From Bacteroidota bacterium (lineage in GTDB: Bacteria > Bacteroidota > Bacteroidia > Cytophagales > Cyclobacteriaceae): a stretch of DNA of 64,000 nt. The notes under the pieces are model-generated. The model saw only the letters and a list, made by a program, of their open reading frames with translations, was not told the DNA's origin and did not search any database. This document shows, piece after piece, positions 42,580 to 50,960 of the stretch; position 1 is the stretch's first letter, and each line of letters begins with the position of its first letter. The position numbers and the translations under genes were made by a program. The stretch covers positions 62,001 through 126,000 of the forward strand of contig JAEZEH010000053.1 in assembly GCA_023417785.1 (NCBI GenBank), read 5' to 3'.

Positions 42580-42657
42580 CGGACACCCTCCCGTTCAGTT
42601 TCGGACACCCCATAAGCCTAAAACGGGTGAAAAGCCGTTTTCACGGTTTGGTAAACC
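42580..42657. promoter_or_regulatory. Leader with direct repeat, palindrome and hairpin
   Basis: Three signals are packed into 78 bases. CGGACACCC occurs twice (42580-42588 and 42602-42610) with a 22-base period, two helical turns. GTGAAAA-GCCG-TTTTCAC is a perfect inverted repeat at 42627-42644. GGTTT-GGT-AAACC (42645-42657) follows and runs into TTTTG. A weak -7-like TAACTTTT lies at 42663-42670. The region serves the unknown gene at 42777 or ends the transcript of the thioredoxin-fold gene. Confidence 0.5.
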
Positions 42658-42776
42658 TTTTGTAACTTTTTAGAGGAAAGTGCAGTCTAATATGCAACTA
42701 ATTGTCTGTAGGGAGAATCTGTGCTTTTAGCAACGTTGACGATTTAATATCAAACCAACCTAATAATAATCGAGTT

Positions 42777-43238
42777 ATGGCATTCCTGGATAAAATATTT
42801 GGAAAGAAGAAACCTGAATTAAAAGCCCGCTGCCCTATTACGAAGGAGCCCATTGAGAATGGCTACGGATATTTGCTTACCACAGCACAGGTAGTATCTT
42901 CCAGGAAGTACTGGGATATGATTATGACTGAGCCGGAGACGATGTCGTATACGCTGTCTCATTTCAAAAATCAGCCTTCCGGGACGCAGATGAGATCAAT
43001 GATTTTTGAAAAGTACAGTACGATATCGAAGCCCTGGATGGTGTCCGACTCCTGTATCAACCTCTTCGAGGAGGTAGACCGACAGGAGGCGCGGGAGAAT
43101 GCGCGAAAGTGGTGGGAAAACGACGGTGCGTTCGAACCACAAAACAGCGGTCCGGCTGCTGACGCACTTGATTCGTCAAGCTTCCGGGACTGGAAGGAGT
43201 ATGCCATTCAGGAGGCCGGACGTTCACGGGTCCGATAA
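42777..43238 (+). CDS. Conserved-looking protein of unknown function, 153 residues
   Basis: I cannot name the family. From the ATG at 42777 the protein is soluble, with no signal. It begins MAFLDKIFGKKKPE and then has ARCPITKEPIENGYGYLLTT near residues 17-36, where the Cys-Pro start could be half of a metal site, although no second pair is present. A later PWMVSDSCINLFEEVDRQEA near 84-103 is followed by an acidic, helical tail. A longer frame from 42702 would add 25 residues without helping. A strong terminator follows the gene and a palindrome-rich leader precedes it, so it is a single-gene unit under its own control. Confidence 0.65.
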   Translation: MAFLDKIFGKKKPELKARCPITKEPIENGYGYLLTTAQVVSSRKYWDMIMTEPETMSYTLSHFKNQPSGTQMRSMIFEKYSTISKPWMVSDSCINLFEEVDRQEARENARKWWENDGAFEPQNSGPAADALDSSSFRDWKEYAIQEAGRSRVR

Positions 43239-43269
43239 CAGGAAATTTGTATTGTGTACAGGTTTAAAG

Positions 43270-43298
43270 AGGCTGCCCTTTACGGTGCAGCCTTTTTT
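43270..43298 (+). terminator. Rho-independent terminator
   Basis: AGGCTGC (43270-43276) pairs with GCAGCCT (43287-43293) around a 10-base loop, followed by a run of T to 43298. It lies 31 bases after the stop of the unknown gene and just before the stop of the convergent prenyltransferase gene. Confidence 0.85.
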
Positions 43299-43302
43299 CA
43301 TT

Positions 43303-44277
43303 TCAATTGTTCCGATCGATCGTAAACTGAACCAGTTGTACCAGTGAGTCCTTGTAAACCGAATCAGGGAACTGCTTCAACATTTCAAGAGCTTCCTGAT
43401 GAAATTTTTCCATCGCTTTCTTGGCATATTCAATGCCACCGGACCCCTTCACATAAGCAATAACTTCTTTTACCTTTCGTGGATTTGCACTTTCATTTTT
43501 TATGATGCTGAGGATTCTTCGCTTCTCCATCCAGCCGGAGTTCGAAAGGGCGTAGATAAGCGGCAACGTCATCTTTTTCTCTTTGATGTCGATCCCCACC
43601 GGTTTACCGATTTCTTCCTCGCCAAAATCAAAAAGGTCGTCTTTGATCTGGAAAGCGGTGCCTATGTGTTCGCCAAATTTATGCATAACGCGAACCTGAT
43701 CGTGAGTCGCGCCCGATGAACTGGCACCCACCGCGCAACATGACGCAATGAGCGAAGCAGTTTTGCGACGGATAATCTCAAAGTAGATTTCTTCGGTAAT
43801 ATCCAGCCTGCGCGACTTTTCAAGTTGAAGCAGTTCACCTTCGCTCATATCCTTTACGGCTTCCGTTACAATACTAAGAAGATCGAAGTCTTTGTTTTCA
43901 ACGGAAAGAATCATTCCGCGCGATAACAGGAAGTCGCCCACAAGAACGGCCACTTTGTTCTTCCATAGGGCGTTTACGGAAAAAAAACCGCGCCTGTAAT
44001 TCGCTTCATCCACCACATCATCATGGACCAGAGTTGCGGTGTGTAACAATTCAATGAGAGATGCTCCCCGGAAGGTTGATTCACGGATTTCGCCACAGGT
44101 TCCTGCGCTCAGGAACACAAACATCGGTCGCATCTGCTTTCCCTTCCTTTTGACGATATAGCCCATTATTTTGTCGAGCAACAGCACTTTCGTTTTCACG
44201 GAAGCGCGAAATTTCTGCTCGAATTGTTCCATTTCCCGTGCAATGGGGGCTTTTATATCGTCCAGACGCAGTGGCAT
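43303..44277 (-). CDS. Long-chain polyprenyl diphosphate synthase
   Basis: A 324-residue trans-prenyltransferase that builds an isoprenoid chain, probably for the menaquinone side chain. The first aspartate-rich motif is HDDVVDE near residues 82-88 and the second is KDDLFDF near 209-215, both with the two Asp pairs that bind the magnesium-diphosphate. GKQMRPMFVFLSAG near 49-62 is the substrate arginine region. It resembles IspB/HepT-type octaprenyl or heptaprenyl synthases; chain length cannot be read. The ATG at 44277 is chosen over an earlier one at 44307. It is convergent with the unknown gene. Confidence 0.9.
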   Translation of the reverse strand: MPLRLDDIKAPIAREMEQFEQKFRASVKTKVLLLDKIMGYIVKRKGKQMRPMFVFLSAGTCGEIRESTFRGASLIELLHTATLVHDDVVDEANYRRGFFSVNALWKNKVAVLVGDFLLSRGMILSVENKDFDLLSIVTEAVKDMSEGELLQLEKSRRLDITEEIYFEIIRRKTASLIASCCAVGASSSGATHDQVRVMHKFGEHIGTAFQIKDDLFDFGEEEIGKPVGIDIKEKKMTLPLIYALSNSGWMEKRRILSIIKNESANPRKVKEVIAYVKGSGGIEYAKKAMEKFHQEALEMLKQFPDSVYKDSLVQLVQFTIDRNN

Positions 44278-44453
44278 GAAGGCGCAATAATACACATAGA
44301 AGTTCAATCCTCCATAATCTGCGTGGCGTTTTGGTGCGATGTACGCTTCCTGACTTTCGAGTGTTAAATATTCATATGTAGCGTAAATTTATTTACTTGG
44401 CCATCGGACAGTCCGGTTATACATTATCCTGGAGTGGTATCAAAATAGACCCT

Positions 44454-45449
44454 ATGGCACATAAGACCCCCCACGCCCCTATCCTCGAACTGATTTCCTA
44501 TAACCGTGAAAAGTACGACCGGATAGATAACACAACCCCGGAAAACATCTTTTCGGCGCTGCATGATGACCGGGTGAACTGGATCAATGTTGATGGACTG
44601 TTTTACCATGACATCATCGAGAAGATCCAACAGAAATTCAATCTGCACAGTCTCCTGATCGATGATGTGCTAAGTGACCAGCGGCCCAAGGCGGAAGAGT
44701 ATGACGAGTACCTGTTTTTTACGCTCAAGATGCTGTACCGGATAGAGGGAACTCACTTTGATTACGAGCAGATCAGCTTCGTCTTAGGGAATAACTTCCT
44801 GATAACCTTTCAGGAGAAAGAAGGCGATCTCTTCGACGGTTTTCGTGAACGGATCCGACTGGATCAGGGCCGGGTGCGGAAACGACAGGCAGATTATCTT
44901 CTGTACAGGCTGACAGACATCATCGTGGATAACTACTACAATGTCCTCGACAGGATCGGCGACCTGATTGAAGAGATGGAGGAAGCGATCTATGAAAGTC
45001 CTTCATCGGCGTCTTTCCATAAGATTCAACGATTAAAAAAGGAGTTGATCTATCTTCGGAAAGCATTGTATCCATTACGCGAGGCAATTAATAAACTCAT
45101 CAAAGGCGAAACAGGGTTTGTCCATGATGAAAATATCCGGTTTTTTACCGATGTCTACGACCATGTTGTTCACCTTATAGACACCGTTGATACCTATAAA
45201 GATCTGATCTCCGGTCTGCTCGACGTTCACATCAACGCCATGAACAATAAACTGAATGAGGTGATCAAAGTACTCACCGTCATTTCTACGATTTTTATTC
45301 CGCTGACATTTATCGTGGGCGTCTACGGAATGAACTTTCGCTTTATGCCGGAACTTCAGTGGAAATATGGTTACTACGGCGTCTGGTTTATCATGATAGC
45401 CGTTACCTTCGGTATGCTCGGTTTCTTCAGGTATAAAAAATGGTTCTAG
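44454..45449 (+). CDS. corA: CorA-family magnesium/cobalt transporter
   Basis: Divalent cation channel of the inner membrane. The 331-residue protein has the large N-terminal cytoplasmic domain with a long helix (about 200-265), then two C-terminal helices. The signature YGMNF is at residues 291-295 at the end of the first helix, as in selective CorA proteins, and the second helix ends with basic FRYKKWF. The ATG at 44454 is chosen; the open frame reaches back to a TTG at 44397. It is divergent from the polyprenyl synthase gene. Confidence 0.94.
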   Translation: MAHKTPHAPILELISYNREKYDRIDNTTPENIFSALHDDRVNWINVDGLFYHDIIEKIQQKFNLHSLLIDDVLSDQRPKAEEYDEYLFFTLKMLYRIEGTHFDYEQISFVLGNNFLITFQEKEGDLFDGFRERIRLDQGRVRKRQADYLLYRLTDIIVDNYYNVLDRIGDLIEEMEEAIYESPSSASFHKIQRLKKELIYLRKALYPLREAINKLIKGETGFVHDENIRFFTDVYDHVVHLIDTVDTYKDLISGLLDVHINAMNNKLNEVIKVLTVISTIFIPLTFIVGVYGMNFRFMPELQWKYGYYGVWFIMIAVTFGMLGFFRYKKWF

Positions 45450-45589
45450 GGGCAGATTGTGTTATTTCGTTCAAAATCTTACTTCGTCAGGACGCCCCGT
45501 TCAGACCCATCGGAAAAAAGGTCATTCCCGATAACTTTACCAGACTCGAAGAGTTTCTATATTTAGCGCTTTATCCAATCTGGGTCTGA

Positions 45590-46561
45590 ATGGTATTACC
45601 GATATTGTTGCTCCTCACGGGGTTCGTTATACTTGTAAAAGGCGCCGATCTTCTGGTGCTGGGATCATCCTCCATAGCCAAACGATACAATGTTTCAAGT
45701 CTGGCCATCGGCCTTACCGTTGTCGCATTCGGCACGTCAACGCCGGAGTTAATTGTCAGCATCCTATCCGCTGTCAATGAACGCAATGACGCCTCCTTCG
45801 GTAACGTCTTTGGAAGCAACAACTTCAACACCTACCTCATTCTTGGTACGGCGGGATTGATCTATCCGCTGGTGGTCAAACGAAACACCATCAAATATGA
45901 GGTTCCGCTTTCGTTGTTTGCCGTGGCGCTTGTATTCGTTCTGGTGAACGATTCGTCACTGTGGGGTTCGGCGTCAAATCAACTATCGAGAGTCGACGCT
46001 ATTCTACTCCTGCTGACTTTTGCTTTCTTTATGTACTACATCTTCCGATTGATGAATCGTGGTGCAGATCTGGAAGAGTCAAATATAAGATTGTTCACAT
46101 TTCCTGTTTCCCTGGGGTTGTCCCTTTTAGGTCTTGTTATGCTTGTTGGAGGCGGGACCTTAGTCGTTGAGAACGCCGTGACCATTGCAGAAAAATACGG
46201 ATTGTCGGAGAAGCTCATCGGACTAACAATTCTGGCGGCCGGGACTTCGTTGCCAGAACTGGCCACCTCGGCAGTTGCCGCGTACCGGAAGAACACGGAC
46301 ATAGCGATTGGAAATGTGATCGGATCGAACATTTTCAACATTACACTTGTGCTTGGAATCACGGGGCTGATACATCCCATCCCATTTAATCCGGTGCTCA
46401 ACTTTGATATAACAGTAATGGCTGTCGGAACTGTTGTGTTAATGATTTTTATGTTTACCATCAATCAACGCAAGCTCGACCGATGGGAGGCTTTTCTGTT
46501 GTTTGCAGGTTACCTTACCTATATCGTTTATCAGATCTTTCACGATCAACCCGCGGCTTAA
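45590..46561 (+). CDS. Calcium/sodium antiporter (CaCA family, YrbG-like)
   Basis: A 323-residue, ten-helix cation exchanger with two inverted alpha repeats. The first has AFGTSTPELIVS near residues 46-57 and GNVFGSNNFNTYLILG near 71-86; the second has AAGTSLPELATS near 211-222 and GNVIGSNIFNITLVLG near 236-251. The glutamates in PEL are the transport-site residues. The first repeat has GSNNFN where GSNIFN is usual. It uses the sodium or proton gradient to move calcium outward. Its stop lies against a terminator that serves the opposite-strand gene. Confidence 0.93.
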   Translation: MVLPILLLLTGFVILVKGADLLVLGSSSIAKRYNVSSLAIGLTVVAFGTSTPELIVSILSAVNERNDASFGNVFGSNNFNTYLILGTAGLIYPLVVKRNTIKYEVPLSLFAVALVFVLVNDSSLWGSASNQLSRVDAILLLLTFAFFMYYIFRLMNRGADLEESNIRLFTFPVSLGLSLLGLVMLVGGGTLVVENAVTIAEKYGLSEKLIGLTILAAGTSLPELATSAVAAYRKNTDIAIGNVIGSNIFNITLVLGITGLIHPIPFNPVLNFDITVMAVGTVVLMIFMFTINQRKLDRWEAFLLFAGYLTYIVYQIFHDQPAA

Positions 46562-46590
46562 AAAAAAAGGCGCAGACTGAAATCTGCACC
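46561..46590 (-). terminator. Rho-independent terminator for the coiled-coil lipoprotein gene
   Basis: On the minus strand GGTGCAGA and TCTGCGCC (46583-46590 and 46569-46576 in plus coordinates) form an 8-base stem with one G-T pair and a 6-base loop, followed by eight or more T. It stands 26 bases beyond the stop of the leftward gene and may also serve the antiporter gene. Confidence 0.85.
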
Positions 46591-46615
46591 ACAATCTTAC
46601 TTCTCAACGGAACGG

Positions 46616-47362
46616 TTAAATTCTTTTTTCCAGATCGTCTATCCGTGCCTGCGCCTCAGCTTTTCCCAGTGAGAGTGACTTCTTATATAACTCGATAGCT
46701 TCCCGAAGCGTTTCCTTCTTTTTACGCGGTGCAAGCTTAGTGCGATTGGCAGCGTCCTCAACTGCCTGGGCACGTGCATAATAAGCATCCGCTTCACTCA
46801 TCTTACTTTGGATCATCAGTTCCTGGATGCGGTTTTCAATCAGCGCCAGTTCCTGTGTTTTGGCTTCTATCTCCTGCTCTTTGTCTACGAGTTCCGCTTC
46901 CTGCATCCCGACCGTTGAAATGAGGTTTTCATTTTCATTGCGGTATCTTTCTACCTGCTGCTGCAGATCTGAAATAGTCCTGGTTTTTTCCTCCATGTCT
47001 GCCTTGAGCTTCCTGATCGTCGCGGAAAAAGCATTGGACGTTGACTTTGACTTTGACAGGGTGCCTTCGAGGTCACTGATTTTCCGCTGTGTGTCCTTCA
47101 CATAATTGTTGATGTCGCGCATTCTCGCCTGATAATCTTCATACGATGTGCCTTCCACCATGTTGATTCTGAGAAGTTGGCGGCTCTGATCGATAGAATC
47201 CATCAGCACGCCGACCTCGGTTAACGTTTTTGCCATTCGCTGACTTATTTCCAGCTCGGTCTGCAAAGAATCAATTCTCGTTTGCATCTCATCTTTTTCC
47301 CTGGGTTCACAGCCGAATACCACGGCCGTTATTATTAAACAAAAAACTAGTTTTTTAACCAT
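46616..47362 (-). CDS. Coiled-coil lipoprotein, unknown function
   Basis: A 248-residue lipoprotein: the signal MVKKLVFCLIITAVVFGC ends in a plausible lipobox, and the rest is a long helical coiled coil (about 25-190) with frequent heptads, such as KADMEEKTRTISDLQQQVER near 121-140. The last 60 residues, EAIELYKKSLSLGKAEAQAR, look like a single TPR-like or Sel1-like helical unit. It would be tethered to the inner or outer membrane facing the periplasm. The ATG at 47362 is chosen over 47386. A strong terminator follows. Confidence 0.72.
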   Translation of the reverse strand: MVKKLVFCLIITAVVFGCEPREKDEMQTRIDSLQTELEISQRMAKTLTEVGVLMDSIDQSRQLLRINMVEGTSYEDYQARMRDINNYVKDTQRKISDLEGTLSKSKSTSNAFSATIRKLKADMEEKTRTISDLQQQVERYRNENENLISTVGMQEAELVDKEQEIEAKTQELALIENRIQELMIQSKMSEADAYYARAQAVEDAANRTKLAPRKKKETLREAIELYKKSLSLGKAEAQARIDDLEKRI

Positions 47363-47503
47363 ACCGGTCTGAATTAAGGGGTTCAAGACTCAAAAATACT
47401 TCGGAAAAAGCGACAATTACTCCGGTTCCAGGCATTTTTTTAAATGGAAAACGCTCATTTCAAACTGGTATTTCGTTGATTATTAAGATAAACTGACTTT
47501 TAT

Positions 47504-47533
47504 TTTGGTATTATAGGGAGCACGCTAACTTTG
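47504..47533 (+). promoter_or_regulatory. Bacteroidota-type promoter for ndh-kup
   Basis: A -33 box TTTG (47504-47507) and a -7 box TAACTTTG (47526-47533) are separated by 18 bases, close to the known spacing of about 19. The ATG of ndh lies 32 bases after the box. This is the best promoter match in the window. Confidence 0.7.
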
Positions 47534-47565
47534 CGACCGTTTTTTCAAAACAGGTTTAGCCTTTC

Positions 47566-48870
47566 ATGCAAAAATTAATCTCCACGCATACGCGTATAGT
47601 GGACCTCGGCAAACCAAGGATCGTCGTCATCGGCGGAGGCTTTGGAGGGCTTGAAGTAACAAAAGGCCTGAAAGGACTAAAAGCCCAGACCGTTTTGATC
47701 GACAAATACAATCATCATTGTTTTCAACCCCTCCTCTATCAAGTCGCTACCTCAGGTCTGGAAACGAACTCAATCGTGTTCCCCTTCCGGAAGCGGTTCG
47801 CTGATCAAGCTGATTTCTTCTTCAGGCTTGGAGAAGTAAATCGCATCATACCGGAGGAAAATTATATTGAAACTTCGATTGGCAGCATCCGCTACGACTA
47901 TCTGGTAATCGCAAACGGCGCATCGACGAACTTCTATGGAATGAACGACGTCGCTGAACATGCTCTTCCTATGAAGACCATTATTGATTCCATAAAACTC
48001 CGGAATACCATAATCCGGAATTTTGAAAATGCTCTTCTTTCGGATGACCCTGATACGATGAACAGTTTGATAGACTTTGTAATCGTGGGTGGCGGGCCAA
48101 CCGGCGTGGAACTAGCCGGTGCGCTGAGTGAACTAAAGAACCATGTCTTTCCTAAAGATTATCCCGAGCTGGAAATAGCCCAAATGGATATTCACCTGAT
48201 TGAAGCCACGGGGCGTCTGTTGAACGGCATGTCGGATAAATCCGGTGCCAAAGCCCTTGAGTATCTTAAGGAGATGGGCGTTCAAGTTCACCTGAATCAC
48301 GTCGTGAAATCATACGATGGAAAAGAGGTCGTTTTCCTGAACGGCGAAACCCTGAAAAGCCATACCCTGATCTGGGCGGCGGGCGTAAAGGGGCAACCTA
48401 TCGAAGGAATAAAAATTGAATCGATCGGACGCGGCTCAAGGATCCTTGTCGATGAATTTAACCGTGTGCAAGGTTATCAGAACATCTTCGCCATCGGCGA
48501 CGCCGCGCTTATGGAAGGTGATCCCGGATGGCCTCAGGGACACCCCCAGGTAGCACCGCCCGCGATGCAGCAAGGGAGGCTTGTGGCTGATAACATAAGA
48601 AAACTACTTGAGAAGAAACCACTGAAGCCGTTCCGCTACAAGCATCAGGGAAGCATGGCCACCGTGGGCAGGAACCGCGCTGTTGTAGATCTCAAAACAT
48701 TCAGGACACAAGGGTTCCTGGCCTGGATGATCTGGATGTTTGTTCACCTCATTTCCATCGTCGGCTTCAAAAACAAGTTTTTTGTTTTCCTGAGCTGGCT
48801 CTGGAGTTACTTTAGCTACGACAAGAGCAACCGATTAATAATTGCCCGCCCGCGCGACGGCGTTCAATAA
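47566..48870 (+). CDS. ndh: Type II NADH dehydrogenase (NAD(P)/FAD oxidoreductase)
   Basis: A 434-residue flavoprotein that passes electrons from NADH to quinone without pumping protons. It has the FAD-binding VVIGGGFGGLEVTKGL near residues 20-35, an NADH-binding VIVGGGPTGVELAGAL near 168-183 and a third motif IFAIGDAA near 305-312. A hydrophobic C-terminal segment (about 383-420) would hold it on the membrane. It gives the cell a second NADH route beside the complex I encoded at 10-13 kb. The kup gene starts right at its stop, so the two form an operon. Confidence 0.92.
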   Translation: MQKLISTHTRIVDLGKPRIVVIGGGFGGLEVTKGLKGLKAQTVLIDKYNHHCFQPLLYQVATSGLETNSIVFPFRKRFADQADFFFRLGEVNRIIPEENYIETSIGSIRYDYLVIANGASTNFYGMNDVAEHALPMKTIIDSIKLRNTIIRNFENALLSDDPDTMNSLIDFVIVGGGPTGVELAGALSELKNHVFPKDYPELEIAQMDIHLIEATGRLLNGMSDKSGAKALEYLKEMGVQVHLNHVVKSYDGKEVVFLNGETLKSHTLIWAAGVKGQPIEGIKIESIGRGSRILVDEFNRVQGYQNIFAIGDAALMEGDPGWPQGHPQVAPPAMQQGRLVADNIRKLLEKKPLKPFRYKHQGSMATVGRNRAVVDLKTFRTQGFLAWMIWMFVHLISIVGFKNKFFVFLSWLWSYFSYDKSNRLIIARPRDGVQ

Positions 48871-50832
48871 ATGGCAACGTCAAACGATAAACATGTAAGT
48901 CCACTCTCCGCTGCCGGCGTGTTGATCTCCCTGGGGATTATTTATGGAGACATTGGTACGTCGCCAATCTATACGTTCCGTTTCATCGTAGGCCAGCACG
49001 TTATTAGCGAGGAGCTTGTTTTTGGCGGGCTTTCCTGCGTGTTCTGGACCCTTACGCTAATTACGACAATTAAATATGTTTATCTCGCGCTAAGCGCTGA
49101 TAACAAGGGTGAAGGCGGCATTTTTGCGCTTTATGCCTTAGTTAGACGATATAAAGCCAACTGGGTTATTTACCCGGCAATCATTGGCTGCGCCACCCTC
49201 ATTTCAGATGGCTTTATCACTCCCGCCATCAGTGTAACGTCGGCGGTGGAAGGATTACGTGCCATTAATCCGGACATTTCCACCAACACGATCCTTACGA
49301 TCGTAATTATCATTTTAGTAGGACTATTTCTTTTTCAACAGTTCGGAACAGGTGTTGTTGGTAGAATCTTCGGTCCGATCATGCTCATCTGGTTCTCCTT
49401 TATAGCTGTCATCGGTTTGATCCATTTGCTTGAGAACACAAAGGTTTTGATGGCTATTAACCCGGTTTACGCCGTAAATCTGCTGGCTAAATACCCTGGC
49501 GGATTCTGGATTCTCGGCGCTGTCTTTCTTTGTACTACGGGTGCCGAAGCGATGTATTCCGATCTGGGGCATTGCGGCAAATCCAACATTCGTGTGAGTT
49601 GGGGATTCGTTAAGCTCGCTCTTCTTTTAAGTTATTTCGGTCAGGGAGCGTGGCTGCTCAACCATCAGGGACAGACTTTGCAGGGGTTGATTCCGTTTTT
49701 CGAAATCATGCCCGAGAGCCTGAAACTGTTTGGAATCCTCATTGCAACAATGGCAACCATTATTGCCAGCCAGGCTCTAATATCGGGCACATTTACCCTG
49801 GTGAACGAGGCCATGAAACTGAAACTCTGGCCGGCAACCCGCGTCCGATATCCAAGCCAGATAAAAGGCCAGATTTATATTCCTGCCATTAACTGGATTC
49901 TGCTTGCCGGGTGTATCCTGGTAGTGTACATTTTCCGTGAATCCTCGCGAATGGAGGGAGCTTACGGGCTTGCAATCACATTCGATATGCTGATGACTAC
50001 TTCACTGCTGATCTTCTATTTCTCCGTTTCACGAAAGTCGACGTTCAGGGCCGCGATGCTCGCGATATTATTTTTCAGTATTGAAGGTGCTTTCCTGGTA
50101 TCCAACCTCAGCAAGTTCAGCCATGGTGGGTGGTTCACCTTCACGATTGCATCCGTTTTCTTTCTGATGATGTACATTCTTATGCGTGCCCGTCGCTTGC
50201 GAGAACGTCACACCGAGTTTGTCGATCTGAAGCACTATGTCGGCATGGTTCAGGATCTGCAGGCGGATACAACGATTCCGAAAGAGGCAACAAACCTTGT
50301 GTATCTCGCCATGGCTGACAGCAAAAGATACATCGATTCGAATATCATTTACTCCATTTTCAAAAAGCGTCCAAAGCGAGCCGATGTCTATTGGTTTGTC
50401 CATGTAGACACTGTCGATAATCCATTCACCAGCAAGTATCTGGTCGATACTATTATCCCAAAAAAATGCTTCTTCGTCCGGCTCAAACTTGGGTTCAAGA
50501 CTGACCACCGGGTCAACCTGCTGTTCTCAAAGATCATCCATGAAATGGCTGACGCAGGTGAGATAGATTTAACCAGTCCATATAACTCGCTGCATAAGTA
50601 TAGTATGATGGCTGATTTTAAGTTTATCATCATCCATTCGTGGGCGTCTTCCGACAGTGAGATCTCCAATTTTGACCGACTGGTAATACAAGGGTACCGG
50701 TTACTGAAAGACTTCAGCTTGTCGACCGAAGAACTCTACGGCATTGAGGCGGCAAACCTGGAAGTAGAAAAGGTACCTATACAGGTTGGTCCTACCGCCA
50801 AAGTGAAAATTAAACGCGAACGGGAAGATTAG
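48871..50832 (+). CDS. kup: KUP-type potassium uptake transporter
   Basis: A 653-residue transporter with about twelve membrane helices in the first 430 residues and a cytoplasmic C-terminal part. The N-terminus has the hallmark LISLGIIYGDIGTSPIYT near residues 16-33 (KUP motif GIVYGDIGTSPLY), followed by KGEGGIFALYAL near 70-81. A further family stretch TTGAEAMYSDLGHCG is near 216-230. It brings in potassium with protons. The start codon directly follows the ndh stop codon (TAA-ATG), so it depends on the ndh promoter. Confidence 0.95.
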   Translation: MATSNDKHVSPLSAAGVLISLGIIYGDIGTSPIYTFRFIVGQHVISEELVFGGLSCVFWTLTLITTIKYVYLALSADNKGEGGIFALYALVRRYKANWVIYPAIIGCATLISDGFITPAISVTSAVEGLRAINPDISTNTILTIVIIILVGLFLFQQFGTGVVGRIFGPIMLIWFSFIAVIGLIHLLENTKVLMAINPVYAVNLLAKYPGGFWILGAVFLCTTGAEAMYSDLGHCGKSNIRVSWGFVKLALLLSYFGQGAWLLNHQGQTLQGLIPFFEIMPESLKLFGILIATMATIIASQALISGTFTLVNEAMKLKLWPATRVRYPSQIKGQIYIPAINWILLAGCILVVYIFRESSRMEGAYGLAITFDMLMTTSLLIFYFSVSRKSTFRAAMLAILFFSIEGAFLVSNLSKFSHGGWFTFTIASVFFLMMYILMRARRLRERHTEFVDLKHYVGMVQDLQADTTIPKEATNLVYLAMADSKRYIDSNIIYSIFKKRPKRADVYWFVHVDTVDNPFTSKYLVDTIIPKKCFFVRLKLGFKTDHRVNLLFSKIIHEMADAGEIDLTSPYNSLHKYSMMADFKFIIIHSWASSDSEISNFDRLVIQGYRLLKDFSLSTEELYGIEAANLEVEKVPIQVGPTAKVKIKRERED

Positions 50833-50960
50833 CTGTAGCGATTCCGGACGGTAGGGTTCAAAAACGAGCATGCCAAACCGTACTGAATCTTTGAAATCAG
50901 GGCATTTCGAGCCTTAATCATTGACATGAATAATGGCATTGTAGTTGGAAAGCCTGCGAC

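Noticed and set aside
50934..50950. Sigma-54-like TGGCAT-N5-TTGGA before the first FtsX permease
   Set aside because: The essential GC of the -12 element is replaced by GG and the site is only 10 bases from the start codon.
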